64,000 nt of DNA from Prado023 sp963714995 (GCA_963714995.1 CAVQQP010000001.1:174553-238552); one strand, 5' to 3'; shown: positions 1 through 10,398, counted from the stretch's first letter. Numbers and translations are program-made. The notes: generated by a model from the sequence alone, not told the origin.

Positions 1-542
1 GCGATGATGATGTTCGGCGGGTCGCCGACCAGCGTCGCCGCTCCCCCGATGTTGGACGCGAACGCCTCGGCCAGCAGGAACGGCACCGGCGCGATGCCCA
101 GCTGCCGGCACACCGAGATCGTCAGGGGGGCGATCAGCAGGACTGTGGTCACGTTGTCCAGGAGGGCGGACGCGCCGGCCGTCACGAGGACCAGCAGGAC
201 CAGCAGCTTGCGGGGTCGCCCGCCGGCCAGCTTCGCCGAGTGGATCGCCAGGTACTCGAAGGCCCCGGTGCGCCGCAGGATGCCGACGACCAGCATCATC
301 CCGAGGAGCAGGAAGATGACATCCCAGTCGATCCCGGTCTCCGGGGAGTAGAAGGCCTCCTCGGAGTCCACGATGCCCAGCGCCAGGACCAGCCCTGCCC
401 CGCCCAGCGCCGCGGCCACCCGGTGCACCCGCTCGGTGGCCACCAGGACGTAGACGCCCACGAAGATGGCGACCGCCACCCAGCCGGAGGTGCCGAGGGC
501 CACCGGCTCCGACGCCGTCCCGGCGACTGCGAACTGGGCCAT
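1..542 (-). CDS. SLC13/ArsB-type anion permease, C-terminus outside window
   Basis: Partial integral membrane protein; the gene runs off the left edge, leaving about 180 N-terminal residues. I chose the ATG at 542 (protein begins MAQFAVAGTASEP). Hydrophobic helices alternate with short loops. The stretch EAFASNIGGAATLVGDPPN is the conserved pore segment of the ArsB/NhaD/P-protein branch of the ion transporter superfamily, and an upstream LLDNVTTVLL segment also fits. Family members export arsenite or exchange Na+/H+ or carry organic anions. The substrate cannot be read from this fragment. It lies downstream of the dsrE-desulfurase pair on the same strand. Confidence 0.8.
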   Translation of the reverse strand, partial: MAQFAVAGTASEPVALGTSGWVAVAIFVGVYVLVATERVHRVAAALGGAGLVLALGIVDSEEAFYSPETGIDWDVIFLLLGMMLVVGILRRTGAFEYLAIHSAKLAGGRPRKLLVLLVLVTAGASALLDNVTTVLLIAPLTISVCRQLGIAPVPFLLAEAFASNIGGAATLVGDPPNIII

Positions 543-597
543 CGGCACGGCCCCACCCTACGCAGGGATCCTGACAGTCGCGGACGGACCGAGCTCA

Positions 598-1720
598 TCA
601 GGGTGCCGGCTGCGAGGAGGGGACGCTGAGGGCGATGGCCGCCGCGTGGATCTCCTCGGCGGTCGTGAGCCGCCAGGGAGAGCCGGATCGCGCCGGCCGC
701 GACGTCGTCGGGCACGCCATCGCGACCAGGACGGCCGACGGGGTGATCTCCCCGGTGTGGCAGGCCGAACCGGTCGAGGCAGCAGGTCCGGGCAGGCAGC
801 CAGCACATCGAGCCCTCGCCATCCCGGGATCGCGATGCTCAACGTGTTGGGCAAGGAGTGATCCGGGTCGCCCAGGCGGATCACGTGCGGGATCCGGGAC
901 CTCAGCTCCTCCCAGAGATCGTCACGCAGGCCACGGATCCGCTCCGGTTCCGTGGGCAGGCTCGCCGCCGCCAGCGCGCAGGCGGCACCCAGCGCAACGA
1001 TGCTGGCCACGTTCTCCGTCCCCGGTCGGATCCCGCGCTCCTGACCGGCACCGACGAGGACCGGGGAGAGTGACGTGCCGCGCCGGATGTAGAGCGCGCC
1101 ACACCCTTCGGGGCGTAGCACTTGTGCCCAGCGATGGACAGCAGGTCGACCCCCAGGTCGTCGACAGCGACGCGGACCTTCCCGACGGCCTGGGCCGCAT
1201 CGGCGTGCACGAGCGCTCCACGCGCGTGCAGCGCCTCGGCCAGCTCGGCGATCGGCTGGATGGTGCCCACCTCGTTCTGGGCCAGGATGAACGTCGCCAG
1301 GCCGACCGGGGTGTCCCCCGCCCCGGCCCCCGGGTCGATCCGGCCGCCGCCGTCCACACCCAGCGTGGTGACGTCCCACCCAGCCTCGGCGAGCTGGCGC
1401 ACCGGCTGAACGGTGGCCGGGTGCTCGACGGCCGAGGTGACCACGTGCCGACCGGCGGACTCCATCGTGGCAGCGGTCCCGCGGATGGCCAGGTTGTTGG
1501 ACTCCGTGCCACCGGAGGTGAACACGATCTCGTCAGGGTTCGCACCGATCAGGGCGGCGACCTGCTCGCGGGCGGTGTCGACTGCGGCCCTGGCGGCCGG
1601 CCGAACGGGTGGTCGCTGGACGGGTTCCCGAAGTGGGTGGCCACGTAGGGCCACATCGCCTCCGCGACCTCCGGGCGATCGGGTCGCGTGGTCCAGAGTC
1701 CCGGCCGCCCGGTCCTGCAT
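598..1720 (-). CDS. Cysteine desulfurase (NifS/IscS-type), frame broken by several indels
   Basis: PLP enzyme that takes sulfur from L-cysteine for Fe-S cluster or thio-cofactor synthesis. Pieces in three frames together give the whole fold: LDHAT at the N-terminus, then RPEVAEAMWPYVATHFGNPS, then FTSGGTESNNLAIRG, HADAAQAVGK, the PLP-lysine segment SIAGHKCYAPKG, GIRPGTENVASIVALG and finally the active-site cysteine loop STGSACHTGEITPS. At least four frame changes are needed, near 1690, 1590, 1100 and 790. The pieces stay in order and keep the catalytic Lys and Cys, so I read them as sequence errors in a working gene rather than decay. The ATG at 1720 overlaps the restored stop of dsrE (ATGA), so the two genes look translationally coupled. 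Confidence 0.75.
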
Positions 1721-2070
1721 CAGAGCGTCAGGATCCTGTCCGCGACCAGGGTCACCTGCGTCAACCCGTCGAGGTGGAGCGCATCGCGCCTCGATCAGGC
1801 CTCCTGGGTCAGGCCCCGGGCATCCATGCACGTCCCGCAGACGAGGACCTTGCCACCGCGACGGATGACGCTGCCGAGCATCTTGTTGACGTTGTAGTAG
1901 CCGTTCGGGGTGATCTGCCCGGACTTCGCCGCGCTGGCCGCGTCGCCCATCAGGAACACGGTCAGGTCATGACCCTCGTCCATGCGCAGCAGGTTGCCGG
2001 CCAGGCGCAGGCCGTTGTAGACCAGCTCGGTGCCGTAGGGGGGGTCGTTCAGGATGAACAGGGTTGCCAT
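1720..2070 (-). CDS. DsrE/DsrF-like sulfur-relay family protein
   Basis: Small cytoplasmic protein of the DsrE fold, which binds or relays sulfur in several sulfur-transfer pathways. It opens MATLFILNDPPYGTELVYNG and carries the family segment KVLVCGTCMDARGL with two cysteines. As printed it stops at 1795 after GLTQEA. Restoring three missing bases in short G/C runs gives a tail ending QVTLVADRILTL and a stop at 1720, about 117 residues, the usual family length. The restored stop overlaps the start of the cysteine desulfurase, which suggests the two act together in sulfur mobilisation. That partnership is inferred from context. Confidence 0.75.
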
Positions 2071-2354
2071 TCGTCGTTCCTCTTGTCTCGCGGGTGTGGG
2101 GGTTCACGAAGTATCGCCTGCCGGAGGATCCTCCTGGGCGCCCCCGCCGGGAGTAGCGTGGAGATGGCCGGGCGCTGGGTCCTGCCTGGAGGTGGGGTCA
2201 TGACACCGAGGCCAATCCGGGCGAGGAGAACGGGGAGGCCCTGATCTTCGCGATGGTGGCCGGCCTTGGTGGAGCCTTGCGGTGCTCGGCGCTGAGGCGC
2301 TGACCGCCCTGTCGTCGGAGCGCCTGGGTCCACCTGCCACCCCTCCCGCGGGGC

Positions 2355-4499
2355 TCAGCCGACGCTGACGGTCGCGGTGTGTGGGGTGTCGTCGCTCGCG
2401 GTCCCGACATGGACGGTGAACTCGCCGCGCGGGACGACGAACGCGTGCGCGCACGGGTCCCACACCGACAGCGGGTGGTTGGTCGCGGCGGGGTCGATCG
2501 TGATGGTGACCCGCTGCGATTCCCCCGGCTCGAGGAACACCTTGGTGAAGCCGACGAGGCGCTTCGGCGGCTGGTCCTTGCTGGGCACGCCCAGGTAGAC
2601 CTGCGGGACCTCCGCCCCGGCAACGGACCCGGTGTTGGTCACCGTCAGGGAGACCTCGATCGGCGCCGTCCCGTCGGTGTCGGTGGTGGACACGACCACC
2701 TCCGACAGCGCGAAGGTGGTGTAGGACAGGCCGAACCCGAACGCGAACAGCGGCGTGATGCCCTGGGCCTGGAACCAGCGGTAGCCGACCTGGCGGCCCT
2801 CGGTGTAGCGGATGACCGGGTAGCCGCTGCCCTCGTCGGTGCCCGGGTAGCGGACCGGGTCGCCGTAGTACAGCGTGTCGGTCTCGGCGGCCGGATAGGT
2901 CGTCGGCAGCTTGCCCGACGGGTTGACGTTGCCGAACAGCAGGTCGGCCACGACGTGCCCGTCCTCGGTGCCCTGGTTCCACGCCTCCAGCACCGCGGGC
3001 GCCCGGTCGAGCCAGGGCATCAGCACCGGAGAGCTGTCCTTGAGGACGACGACGGTACGGTCGTTGAGGCCGAGCAGCTCGGCGATCATGCGGCTCTGGT
3101 CATTGGGCAGGTGGGCGTCGGGGCGGTCGACGCCCTCGGTGGCGACGAGGCCGGCCATGATGATCACGGTGTCGGCCTCCCCGACCGCGGCGATGGCCTC
3201 GTCGAGGTTGGACAGGTCGTCGGCGACGGTGACCTTGCTGACGGTCGCATGCGATCCCATCGCCGCGAGGACGTCGCGCATGCCGTCCACCGGCGTGACG
3301 GTGTACAGCGGGTCGACCTTGGACGACCCGCCGCCCCCCTGGCAGGCGTCGTCGACGTACTCGGACTGCCCGACGATGAGCACCCGTCCGGCCGTGGCGG
3401 CATCGAGCGGGAGCATCCCGCCGTCGTTCTTCAGCAGGACGGCGAGCTGCTCGCCGATCCGCCGCGAGATCGCGCCGTGGCCGGCCGCGTCGATCTGACC
3501 CGGATCGTACGGGCGCTCGAACTGGCCGAAGCGGAACATCTGGGTGAACCGGCGCACCAGCGCACGGTCCACCGTCTGGATCTCGAGGCTGGTGTCCTGC
3601 AGCGCGGCCTTGACGGTGGCCTCGTTGAGCCACTTGGCATCGGGCATCTCGTGGTCCATGCCCGCGTTGAGCGACGGGGCAGCCGAGCGGCAGCTCCAGA
3701 AGTCGGACTGGACGTACCCGTCGAAGCCCCACTCCTCGCGCAGCACCGTGGTGAGCAGGTACCGGTTCTCAGTGGCGTAGACCCCGCGCACGCGGTTGTA
3801 GGCGCTCATGATCGCGGCGATCCCGGCGTCCTTGACCAGCATCTCGAAGGGCAGCAGGTACATCTCGCGCAGGACACCCTCGTCGACCTCGACGTTGGTG
3901 CGGAACCGCTCGTACTCCTGGTCGTTGACCACGTAGTGCTTGCCCATCGCGATGACGCCATGGGACTGGATCGCCTTCGTGACCTCCACCCCCATGACCC
4001 CGGACAGGTATGGGTCCTCGGAGAAGTACTCGAAGTTGCGCCCAGCGATCTCGGTCCGGTGCAGGCAGACGCCGGGACCCTCGAGCACGTGCTGGCCCAG
4101 GGTCGCGGTCTCCGACCCGATCAGGTCGCCGTACTGGTGGGCCAGCCCGGGGTCGAACCCAGCGGCCAGTGCGATCGTCATGGGCAGGCTCGTCGCCGGC
4201 GGGCTGGGCGTGCCGTCCCCCATGCCGACGCCCACCGGACCGTTCGTGATCCGGAACCGTGGGATGCCGAGCTCGTCGATCGCCGCCACATGGCGGTCGA
4301 TCCGGATCTGCGCCGCCAGGCGATCCATCTCCTCCTTGGTGGTGGCCTGCGAGACCAGGGAGTAGATGTCGATCGTCGCCATGTTTCCGTGCAGCTGCTG
4401 GATCTTCTGCTCCAGCGTCATGGCCGCCACCAGCTGATCCGCCCGCTCGCGAGGTGCCAGGGAGGTGTCCAACCAGGGCCGAGGATCGGTGGGGGTCAT
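2355..4499 (-). CDS. Glycoside hydrolase family 3 beta-glycosidase, cytoplasmic
   Basis: Intact 714-residue GH3 enzyme, the class that includes beta-glucosidases and beta-xylosidases. The ATG at 4499 is preceded by GAAGGAG at good spacing, so the longer in-frame start at 4544 is unlikely. The N-terminal barrel has GRNFEYFSEDPYLSG (about residues 153-167), GKHYVVNDQE (K187/H188) and VQSDFW, whose Asp266 fits the catalytic nucleophile. A second alpha/beta domain follows, and a fibronectin-III-like domain closes the protein (LSEVVVSTTDTDG to the C-terminus). No signal peptide is visible, so it probably acts on imported oligosaccharides or glycosides. The exact sugar specificity cannot be told. 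Confidence 0.9.
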   Translation of the reverse strand: MTPTDPRPWLDTSLAPRERADQLVAAMTLEQKIQQLHGNMATIDIYSLVSQATTKEEMDRLAAQIRIDRHVAAIDELGIPRFRITNGPVGVGMGDGTPSPPATSLPMTIALAAGFDPGLAHQYGDLIGSETATLGQHVLEGPGVCLHRTEIAGRNFEYFSEDPYLSGVMGVEVTKAIQSHGVIAMGKHYVVNDQEYERFRTNVEVDEGVLREMYLLPFEMLVKDAGIAAIMSAYNRVRGVYATENRYLLTTVLREEWGFDGYVQSDFWSCRSAAPSLNAGMDHEMPDAKWLNEATVKAALQDTSLEIQTVDRALVRRFTQMFRFGQFERPYDPGQIDAAGHGAISRRIGEQLAVLLKNDGGMLPLDAATAGRVLIVGQSEYVDDACQGGGGSSKVDPLYTVTPVDGMRDVLAAMGSHATVSKVTVADDLSNLDEAIAAVGEADTVIIMAGLVATEGVDRPDAHLPNDQSRMIAELLGLNDRTVVVLKDSSPVLMPWLDRAPAVLEAWNQGTEDGHVVADLLFGNVNPSGKLPTTYPAAETDTLYYGDPVRYPGTDEGSGYPVIRYTEGRQVGYRWFQAQGITPLFAFGFGLSYTTFALSEVVVSTTDTDGTAPIEVSLTVTNTGSVAGAEVPQVYLGVPSKDQPPKRLVGFTKVFLEPGESQRVTITIDPAATNHPLSVWDPCAHAFVVPRGEFTVHVGTASDDTPHTATVSVG

Positions 4500-4567
4500 G
4501 CTGTGCTCCTTCGAGATTGCGTGGGTACGTGGTGAGTCAGCCACCCGGCCGACACTCCTGGTGCGGG

Positions 4568-5194
4568 CTAGGCGCTGCCGCCGCGCAGGGCGTCCAGGAC
4601 CGCGTTGACGACGGCGTCCAGGGGGATTCGGCTGGTGTTGAGCACCAGGTCGTAGCGGTCGGGGAGCAGCGGGTCCCAGCCGTACAGGACCCGGGAGATG
4701 TCGGCGCGGACCTGGTCCTCGTGCACCTGCCGCTTGGCGGCCTGCTCGAGGGTGATCCCATCATCCTTGGCCGCGCGCTCGACACGGTCCTCCACGGCGC
4801 CGGTGAGCAGCACGTGCAGGGTGTTCGGGCGTTCGGCGAGGATGACGGCCCCGTTGCGACCGAGGACGACGCCACCCTCGTCGGCGTAGCTCCACACCGT
4901 GCGGTTGTTGTCCATGACCAGGTCGTACTTCTGGCGCTGGGTCGTGGCGACATCGCGTCCGTCGAAGCCGCCGTACGCGCCGCCCATGACGGAGAACACC
5001 TGCGCCAGCACGGCACCCTCCTCGTCGACCCCGGCCTTGCCGGCCTCGATCGCCTCCGAGCTGAAGGCCTGCTGGTGGAACGGCAGGCCGAGGGCCTCGG
5101 CCACCTTGTGCCCCACGTAGTCGGCGCCGGAGCCGTAGTACTCGAAGATCGTCACAACGGGCTTCGCAGTGCTGGTCGCCTCGGTCTCACTCAT
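4568..5194 (-). CDS. Cytidylate-kinase-like family protein
   Basis: 208-residue protein of the cytidylate-kinase-like P-loop group (AAK/Cmk2-type). It starts at an ATG preceded by GAAGGAG. The N-terminus reads VVTIFEYYGSGADYVGHKVAEALG, where the usual glycine-rich nucleotide loop is present in a degenerate form (GSGADY). Later come GAVILAERPNTLHVLLTGAV and a segment DRYDLVLNTSRIPLDAVV typical of this group. The true substrate of these proteins is generally unknown. It sits between the GH3 gene and transketolase on the same strand. Whether it is a functional kinase is uncertain because the lysine of a canonical Walker A is absent. Confidence 0.75.
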   Translation of the reverse strand: MSETEATSTAKPVVTIFEYYGSGADYVGHKVAEALGLPFHQQAFSSEAIEAGKAGVDEEGAVLAQVFSVMGGAYGGFDGRDVATTQRQKYDLVMDNNRTVWSYADEGGVVLGRNGAVILAERPNTLHVLLTGAVEDRVERAAKDDGITLEQAAKRQVHEDQVRADISRVLYGWDPLLPDRYDLVLNTSRIPLDAVVNAVLDALRGGSA

Positions 5195-5339
5195 CTCATT
5201 CTCCTTCGATCAGAAGTCCCTCTCGGTCGCCGCACGGGCCCGACGACACGGCCTAGAACCTGTATAGGCGACCCGTGTTCGGCTGCATAGGGAGATGCCA
5301 CTTGTTGCCGTGAATCGGGCCTTTCGCCCGCCGGCCCTG

Positions 5340-7416
5340 TCAGGCGCCGTGCCGGGCGATCTGCGCCTTGGCCGTGGCGAGGACCGCCTCGGGGGTGAAG
5401 CCGAACTTGGTCAGCAGCTCCTTGAGGGGGGCCGAGGCGCCGAAGGTCGACATCCCGATGATGGCGCCCTGCGGGGCGTAGCGCTCCCAGCCCAGGGTGG
5501 AGGCTTCCTCGACGACGACCCGGGCCTGCACGGAGTCCGGCAGCACCGACTGCCGGTACGCCTCGTCCTGCCGGTCGAACAGTGCCCAGGACGGCATGCT
5601 CACGACCCGCGCGGGGATGCCCTCGGCGGTGAGCGCCTCGTAGGCGTCGACGACCAGCGCCACCTCGGAGCCCGACCCGATGAGGATCACCGCCGGGTCC
5701 TCCCCGCCGGGCGGGTCGGCCAGCACGTACGCGCCGCGGGCCAGGCCCGAGGCCGGGGCGTACGCCGTCCGGTCGAGGGTCGGCAGGGCCTGCCGGGACA
5801 GGAACATCGCAACGGGCTCGTGGCGCATCGGCATCACGACCCGCCATGCCTCGGCGACCTCGTTGGCGTCGGCCGGGCGGATGTCGACCAGCCCGGGCAT
5901 GGCACGCAGGGACACGATCTGCTCCACCGGCTGGTGGGTCGGTCCGTCCTCGCCGACCCCGATCGAGTCGTGGGTGAACAGGTGGATCACCGGGATCTCC
6001 ATCAGCGCCGAGAGCCGGATCGCCCCCCGCTGGAAGTCCGAGAAGATCAGGAAGCCGGACTGGTACGGCCGCACCTTGGACAGCGACAGGCCGTTGGCGA
6101 TGCAGCCGGCAGCGTGCTCGCGGACCCCGAAGTGCAGGTTGCGGCCCGCCCACTGCGCCGGGCAGGAAGTCACCGGCGCCCTCGAAGGTCATCAGGGTCT
6201 TCGTCGACGGGGCCAGGTCGGACGAGCCGCCGACGAGCCAGGGCACGCGGGCGCCGACCGCGTTGAGCACCTTGCCGTTGGCCTCGCGGCCAGCCAGTCC
6301 CTTCGGGTCGGCCGGGAACGTCGGGATGTCGGCGTCCCAGTCCTCGGGCAGCGTGCGCTGCTGCATGTGCTCCAGCTCAGCGGCCAGCTCCGGGAACGAC
6401 AGGCGGTAGGCGGCGAACCGGGTCTCCCACTCCTCGCGCAGCTTCCTGCCACGCGCACCGATCCCCGCAGCGAAGTGCGCGTACACCTCGTCGGGCACCA
6501 GGAACGTCTCGTCCTCGGGCCACCCGTAGAACCGCTTCGCCCCGCGGATCTCCTCGACGCCCAGCGGCTCGCCGTGCGCCCCGTGGGTGCCCTCCTTGGT
6601 CGGGGCGCCGTAGCCGATGCGCGAGTCGACGATGATCAGCGTCGGGCGGTTCGCCTCGACCTTGAAGGCGCGGAACGCCCGGGCCAGCATGCGGCGGTCG
6701 TTGGCGTCGCCCACCCGGGTGACGTTCCAGCCCAGGCTGATGAACTTCGTGGCGATGTCGTCGGAGAAGGCCAGCGACGTGCTGCCCTCGATCGTGATCT
6801 CGTTGTTGTCGTAGATCCAGCACAGGTTGTCCAGCTGCAGGTGGCCGGCCAGGGAGGCGGCCTCCTGGGCCACGCCCTCCATCATGCAGCCGTCGCCGCC
6901 GATCGCGTAGACGTCGAAGTCGAACAGCTCGAAGCCCGGCCGGTTGAACGTCGCGGCCTGCCACTTGGAGGCCATCGCCATGCCCACGCTCGTGGCGAAC
7001 CCGGTGCCCAGCGGGCCGGTCGTGGCCTCCACGCCGGAGGTCCACCGGTACTCGGGGTGGCCGGGGCACTTGGAGTCCAGCTGCCGGAAGCCCTTGATGT
7101 CCTCGAGGGTGACCGACGGCTCGCCGAGGGTCTCGTAGGCGGGGTTCACGGCCTTGACACCGGTCAGGTGCAGCAGCGAGTAGAGCAGGGTCGAGGCGTG
7201 CCCGGCGGAGAGCACGAAGCGGTCGCGGTTGGCCCAGATCGGGTTCTCCGGATCGAAGCGCAGGAACTCCTGCCAGAGGGTGTAGGCCACCGGTGCCAGC
7301 GCGATCGGGGTGCCCGGGTGCCCGGAGTTGGCTGCCTGGACCGCGTCCATGGCCAGCGTCCGTATCGTGGCGACGGCCAGATCGTCGGGATCGGTGATGG
7401 CCATGGTGCTCGGCAT
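5340..7416 (-). CDS. tkt: Transketolase
   Basis: Thiamine-diphosphate enzyme of the non-oxidative pentose phosphate pathway, transferring two-carbon units between sugar phosphates. I chose the ATG at 7416 (MPSTMAITDPDD), with GGAG eight bases upstream. The TPP domain shows GHPGTPIALAP, GDGCMMEGVAQEAASLAGH and DNNEITIEG. After one inserted base near 6160 the frame changes and continues through NLHFGVREHAAG, HDSIGVGEDGPTHQPVEQ and the C-terminal domain. Removing that base gives about 691 residues, normal for the family. In this window it would receive ribulose-5-P-derived pentoses made by the two 6-phosphogluconate dehydrogenases. A weak LacI-like half-palindrome lies about 100 bases upstream (7516-7529). 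Confidence 0.92.
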
Positions 7417-7515
7417 GGGGTGGGCTCCGTTCGTTGAGGGCTGCATCGGCTGTCGCGGCCGCGCCGTGCGGGCCGCGGCACCAGCGCTCCAGTCTGCCGT
7501 GCCGCGCCCTGCGAT

Positions 7516-7529
7516 GGCGGCCGGTTGCC
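7516..7529. promoter_or_regulatory. Weak match to the cluster's LacI-type operator
   Basis: GGCGGCCGGTTGCC matches 12 of 14 positions of the palindrome GGCAAnCGnTTGCC seen beside the LacI gene. It lies about 100 bases upstream of transketolase. In DNA this GC-rich such a partial match can arise by chance, so the call is tentative. Confidence 0.25.
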
Positions 7530-7564
7530 GGAAGTTCCACCACGTCCGGGCCGGCCGCGCAGCC

Positions 7565-8784
7565 CTACTGGGGGACAGCCCTGCCCGGGGTCAGCCTCGC
7601 CGATCCTGCAGCCGCGATCGCATCCGCCAGCACGTCCCGGACCGGGGTACCGGTCCTGCGGGCCACCTCGGCGACGTCCTCGTACTCGGGCGTGGCCGAG
7701 GTGATCAGCCCCTCGCTGTGCCCGACCTTGATCCGCACCGTCCCGCCGGTGACCTCGACCGGGCGCCAGGTGCGCTCGAGCGCCCACTTGGTCACGATCT
7801 GCTCACGCAGGCCAAGCGTGGGGACGAGCGCGAAGATGCGGGAGCGCACCTCGCCGACCCGCCCCGGCTCGACCAGCACGCCCAGGGTGTGCGCCGGACG
7901 GCCCTTCTTCATCAGGATCGGAGTCAGCCACGCGTCCGAGGCACCCACGCCCAGCAGGTCGTCCAGCACGCTGGGCCAGACCCGTGGGTCGAGGTCGTCG
8001 ACGTTGGCCTCGATCAGGACGGCCGCCCCGGGACCCGCACCTGCGCTGGGCGCTGTCGATGCTCCTGGGGTGCCGATCACGACGCGCACGACGTTGGCGC
8101 GCTCCGCGGGGTCGCGCGTTCCGGCCCCGACGCCGAACCCCGCCACGGTCAGGGCGGGCAGCTCCTCGCACGCCTCGGCCAGTCCGCGCACCAGGGCCAT
8201 GCCGGTGGGGGTGGTCAGCTCGCCGCTGCCGCCGGCGCGGACCTGCCAGCCCTCGGCCAGCGCGAGGACCGCGGGAACCGGGACGGGGAGCTCCCCATGC
8301 GAGGTCCTGACCTGCCCGGAGCCCAGGGCGACCGGCCCGGCGCTGACCCGCGCGATGTCCAGGTCGTGCAGGGCCGCGCACACCCCGACGACGTCGGCGA
8401 TGGAGTCCCAGGCGCCGACCTCGTGGAAGTGCACGTCGTCGACTGACACCCCGTGGACTTGCGCCTCCGCCTGGGCCAGGGCTGCGAACACGTGGACCGC
8501 TCGGGTGCCGACATCCCCGGGCAGCGCCGCCTGCTCGATCATCGCCTGGATGTCGCGCCACCGGCGCGTGGGAAGGTCGTCGACGAGGAGCTCGATGTCG
8601 GCCTTGGTGGCCCGCAGCCCCGCCCGCCGGACCTGCGTGCACGCCGATCCGCACGGTGCCGGGCATGACCGCGTCGACGGCGGCCTGGACGCGGTCCAGC
8701 GAGGCACCGGCGTCGAGGAGGGCGCCGAGCAGCATGTCGCCGGCGATCCCAGCGCCGGCATCGATCCAGCAGGTGCCGGGTCAC
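7565..8784 (-). CDS. larC: Nickel-pincer cofactor biosynthesis protein LarC (Ni insertase)
   Basis: Inserts nickel into the pincer nucleotide that LarA-type enzymes use. Conserved pieces are WIDAGAGIAGDMLLGALLDAGA at the N-terminus, VHFHEVGAWDSIADVVG (histidine-rich metal-handling region), TPTGMALVRGL, LIEANVDDLDPR, LTPILMKKGRPAHTLGVLV and VTKWALERTWRPVEV. Two inserted bases, near 8770 and 8640, break the frame; without them the protein is about 405 residues, as expected. The most likely start is the GTG at 8784, which overlaps the larB stop (GTGA) and suggests translational coupling. Last gene of larE-larB-larC. Confidence 0.88.
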
Positions 8785-9489
8785 GTCGCCACCGGTCCCC
8801 GGGGGGCGGCGATCTGCGCGGCGAGGTGCCCGGCGCCGTAGCCGTTGTCGATGTTGACCACCGCCACCCCGGGGGCGCAGGAGTTGAGCATGGCCAGCAG
8901 GGCGGCCAGCCCTTCGAACGCCGCCCCGTACCCCACCGAGGTGGGCACGGCGATGACCGGCGCCGGCACGAGCCCGGCGACGACGCTGGGCAGGGCACCG
9001 TCCATGCCGGCCACCACGACGACCACGTCGGCGCTGCGCAGCAGGTCCAGGCGTCCCAGCACGCGGTGCAGCCCGGCCACGCCGACATCGAGGACCAGCT
9101 CGGCGCGACGGCCGAGGTGGGCGGCCACCAGCAGCGCCTCGCGGGCAACAGGCAGGTCGGAGGTGCCGGCCGCAGCGACGACCACGAGTCCACCGGTCGG
9201 CTCGGGGGGCGTCGGCGGCCACATCACCAGCCGCGCCACCTCATCGTGACGGGCGTCGGGCAGCTCGGCCCGGATGGCCTCGACATGCTCGGGTGCGCAC
9301 CGGGTGAACAGGGTCGGCGTTCCCCGCTCCCGCACCGCGCCGGCGATCGCACGGACCTGGTCGGCGGTCTTCGGCTCGCAGTAGACCGCCTCCGGGTAGC
9401 CCCGCCGGCGCCGCCCGGTCGTGGTCCAGCTCGGCGATACCGCCGAGGTCGGTCAGTGCCGCCGGGGCCTGCCAGGGAAGCTCAGCCAT
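8781..9489 (-). CDS. larB: Nickel-pincer cofactor biosynthesis protein LarB
   Basis: Carboxylates and hydrolyses nicotinic acid adenine dinucleotide, the first step of nickel-pincer nucleotide synthesis. The C-terminal domain is PurE-like: AAAGTSDLPVAREALL, VGVAGLHRVLGRL, VVVVAGMDGALPSVVAGL, IAVPTSVGYGAAFEGLAALL and VVNIDNGYGAGHLAAQI are all recognisable. The N-terminal part includes VYCEPKTADQVRAIAG. One inserted base near 9415 separates the first 25 residues from the rest; without it the protein has about 235 residues. The ATG at 9489 lies inside the 3' end of larE, and the stop overlaps the probable larC start. Confidence 0.9.
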
Positions 9490-10398
9490 GGGGGCGTGAC
9501 CAGCGGGAGGGTGAAGGCGCCGGACTGGATGCCCGCCACGTCCAGGGCGACGAACCGGAACCCCGCGGATCGCACGGCCTGGTGGATCAGCGCGCGGGTG
9601 GGCTCGGTTACCGCACGCACCAGGTCGGCGGCGGGCAGCTCGATGCGGGCGACGTCACCGTGGTGACGCACCCGCGAGTCGGGGAAGCCGAGGGCGCGCA
9701 GCGCTGACTCCGCCGCCTCGACCTGGCGGAGCTTCTCCGGGGTGACCTCCTCGAAGTGCGGGATCCGGGACGCCAGGCATGGGGCGGCCGGCTTGTCCGC
9801 GCTGGCCAGGCCGCAGCTCCCGGGCGACGGCGCGCACGTCCGCCTTCGTCAGGCCGGCGTCCGCCAGCGGCCGCAGCACCTGGTGGCTGCTCGCCGCCCG
9901 GGAACCAGGCCGGTCCGGGCGAACCGTGTCGTCGGCGTTCTCGCCGTAGGCCACCGCGGAGAGCCCATACCTGGCCGCGACCTCGTCGGAGATCCGGGTG
10001 AACAACTCGTCCTTGCAGTGGAAGCAGCGGTCCGGCCCGTTGGCGCGGTAGGCGGGGTTGTCCCCCTCGTGGGTGACGACCTCGACGACGGGCACCCCGA
10101 TGTCCGCGGCCACCGCACGCGCGGCCCGGTGCTCGTCCGCGGCCAGGCTGGCCGAGACCCCGATGATGGCCAGGGTGCGGCCCGGGCCGAGGGCACGTGC
10201 CGCCAGCGCGAGCAGGACCGACGAGTCGACTCCCCCGGAGAACGCGACGCCGAGCCGGCGCTGCGGCCCGATCACAGCGGCAACCCGCTGCGCGGCACGC
10301 TCGCTGGGGGCCGACAGCGGCCGGTTCCACGCGCCGTCGAGCGGCGATCCCTCGACGAGTGCGGGCGCATCGCTCGCGGCTTGCGGTCTCACCGTCAC
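9453..10398 (-). CDS. larE: ATP-dependent sacrificial sulfur transferase LarE
   Basis: Adds sulfur to the pincer nucleotide precursor. The N-terminal PP-loop reads GVAFSGGVDSSVLLALAARAL. The conserved YRANGPDRCFHCKDELFTRI follows, then YGENADDTVRPDRPGSRAA. After one inserted base near 9815 the frame continues with KPAAPCLASRIPHFEEVTP, which contains the Cys that in the single-cysteine LarE type gives up its sulfur and becomes dehydroalanine, then RHHGDVARIELP. Corrected length is about 314 residues. The GTG start at 10398 has AGGAGG eight bases upstream. First gene of the larEBC operon, directly downstream of the gnd-mutarotase pair. Confidence 0.9.

Noticed and set aside
598..1720. Cysteine desulfurase as a true pseudogene
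   Set aside because: All motifs, including catalytic Lys and Cys, remain in order and similar indels hit essential genes in the same window, so error is the simpler explanation.
2355..4499. GH3 enzyme as the beta-glucuronidase of the cluster
   Set aside because: Known beta-glucuronidases are mainly GH2, GH1, GH30 and GH79, and nothing in this sequence points to uronate recognition.
2379..4535. A 718-codon frame opposite the GH3 gene
   Set aside because: Low-complexity Arg/Gly/Asp-rich translation with no motif; the GH3 gene on the other strand is intact and convincing.
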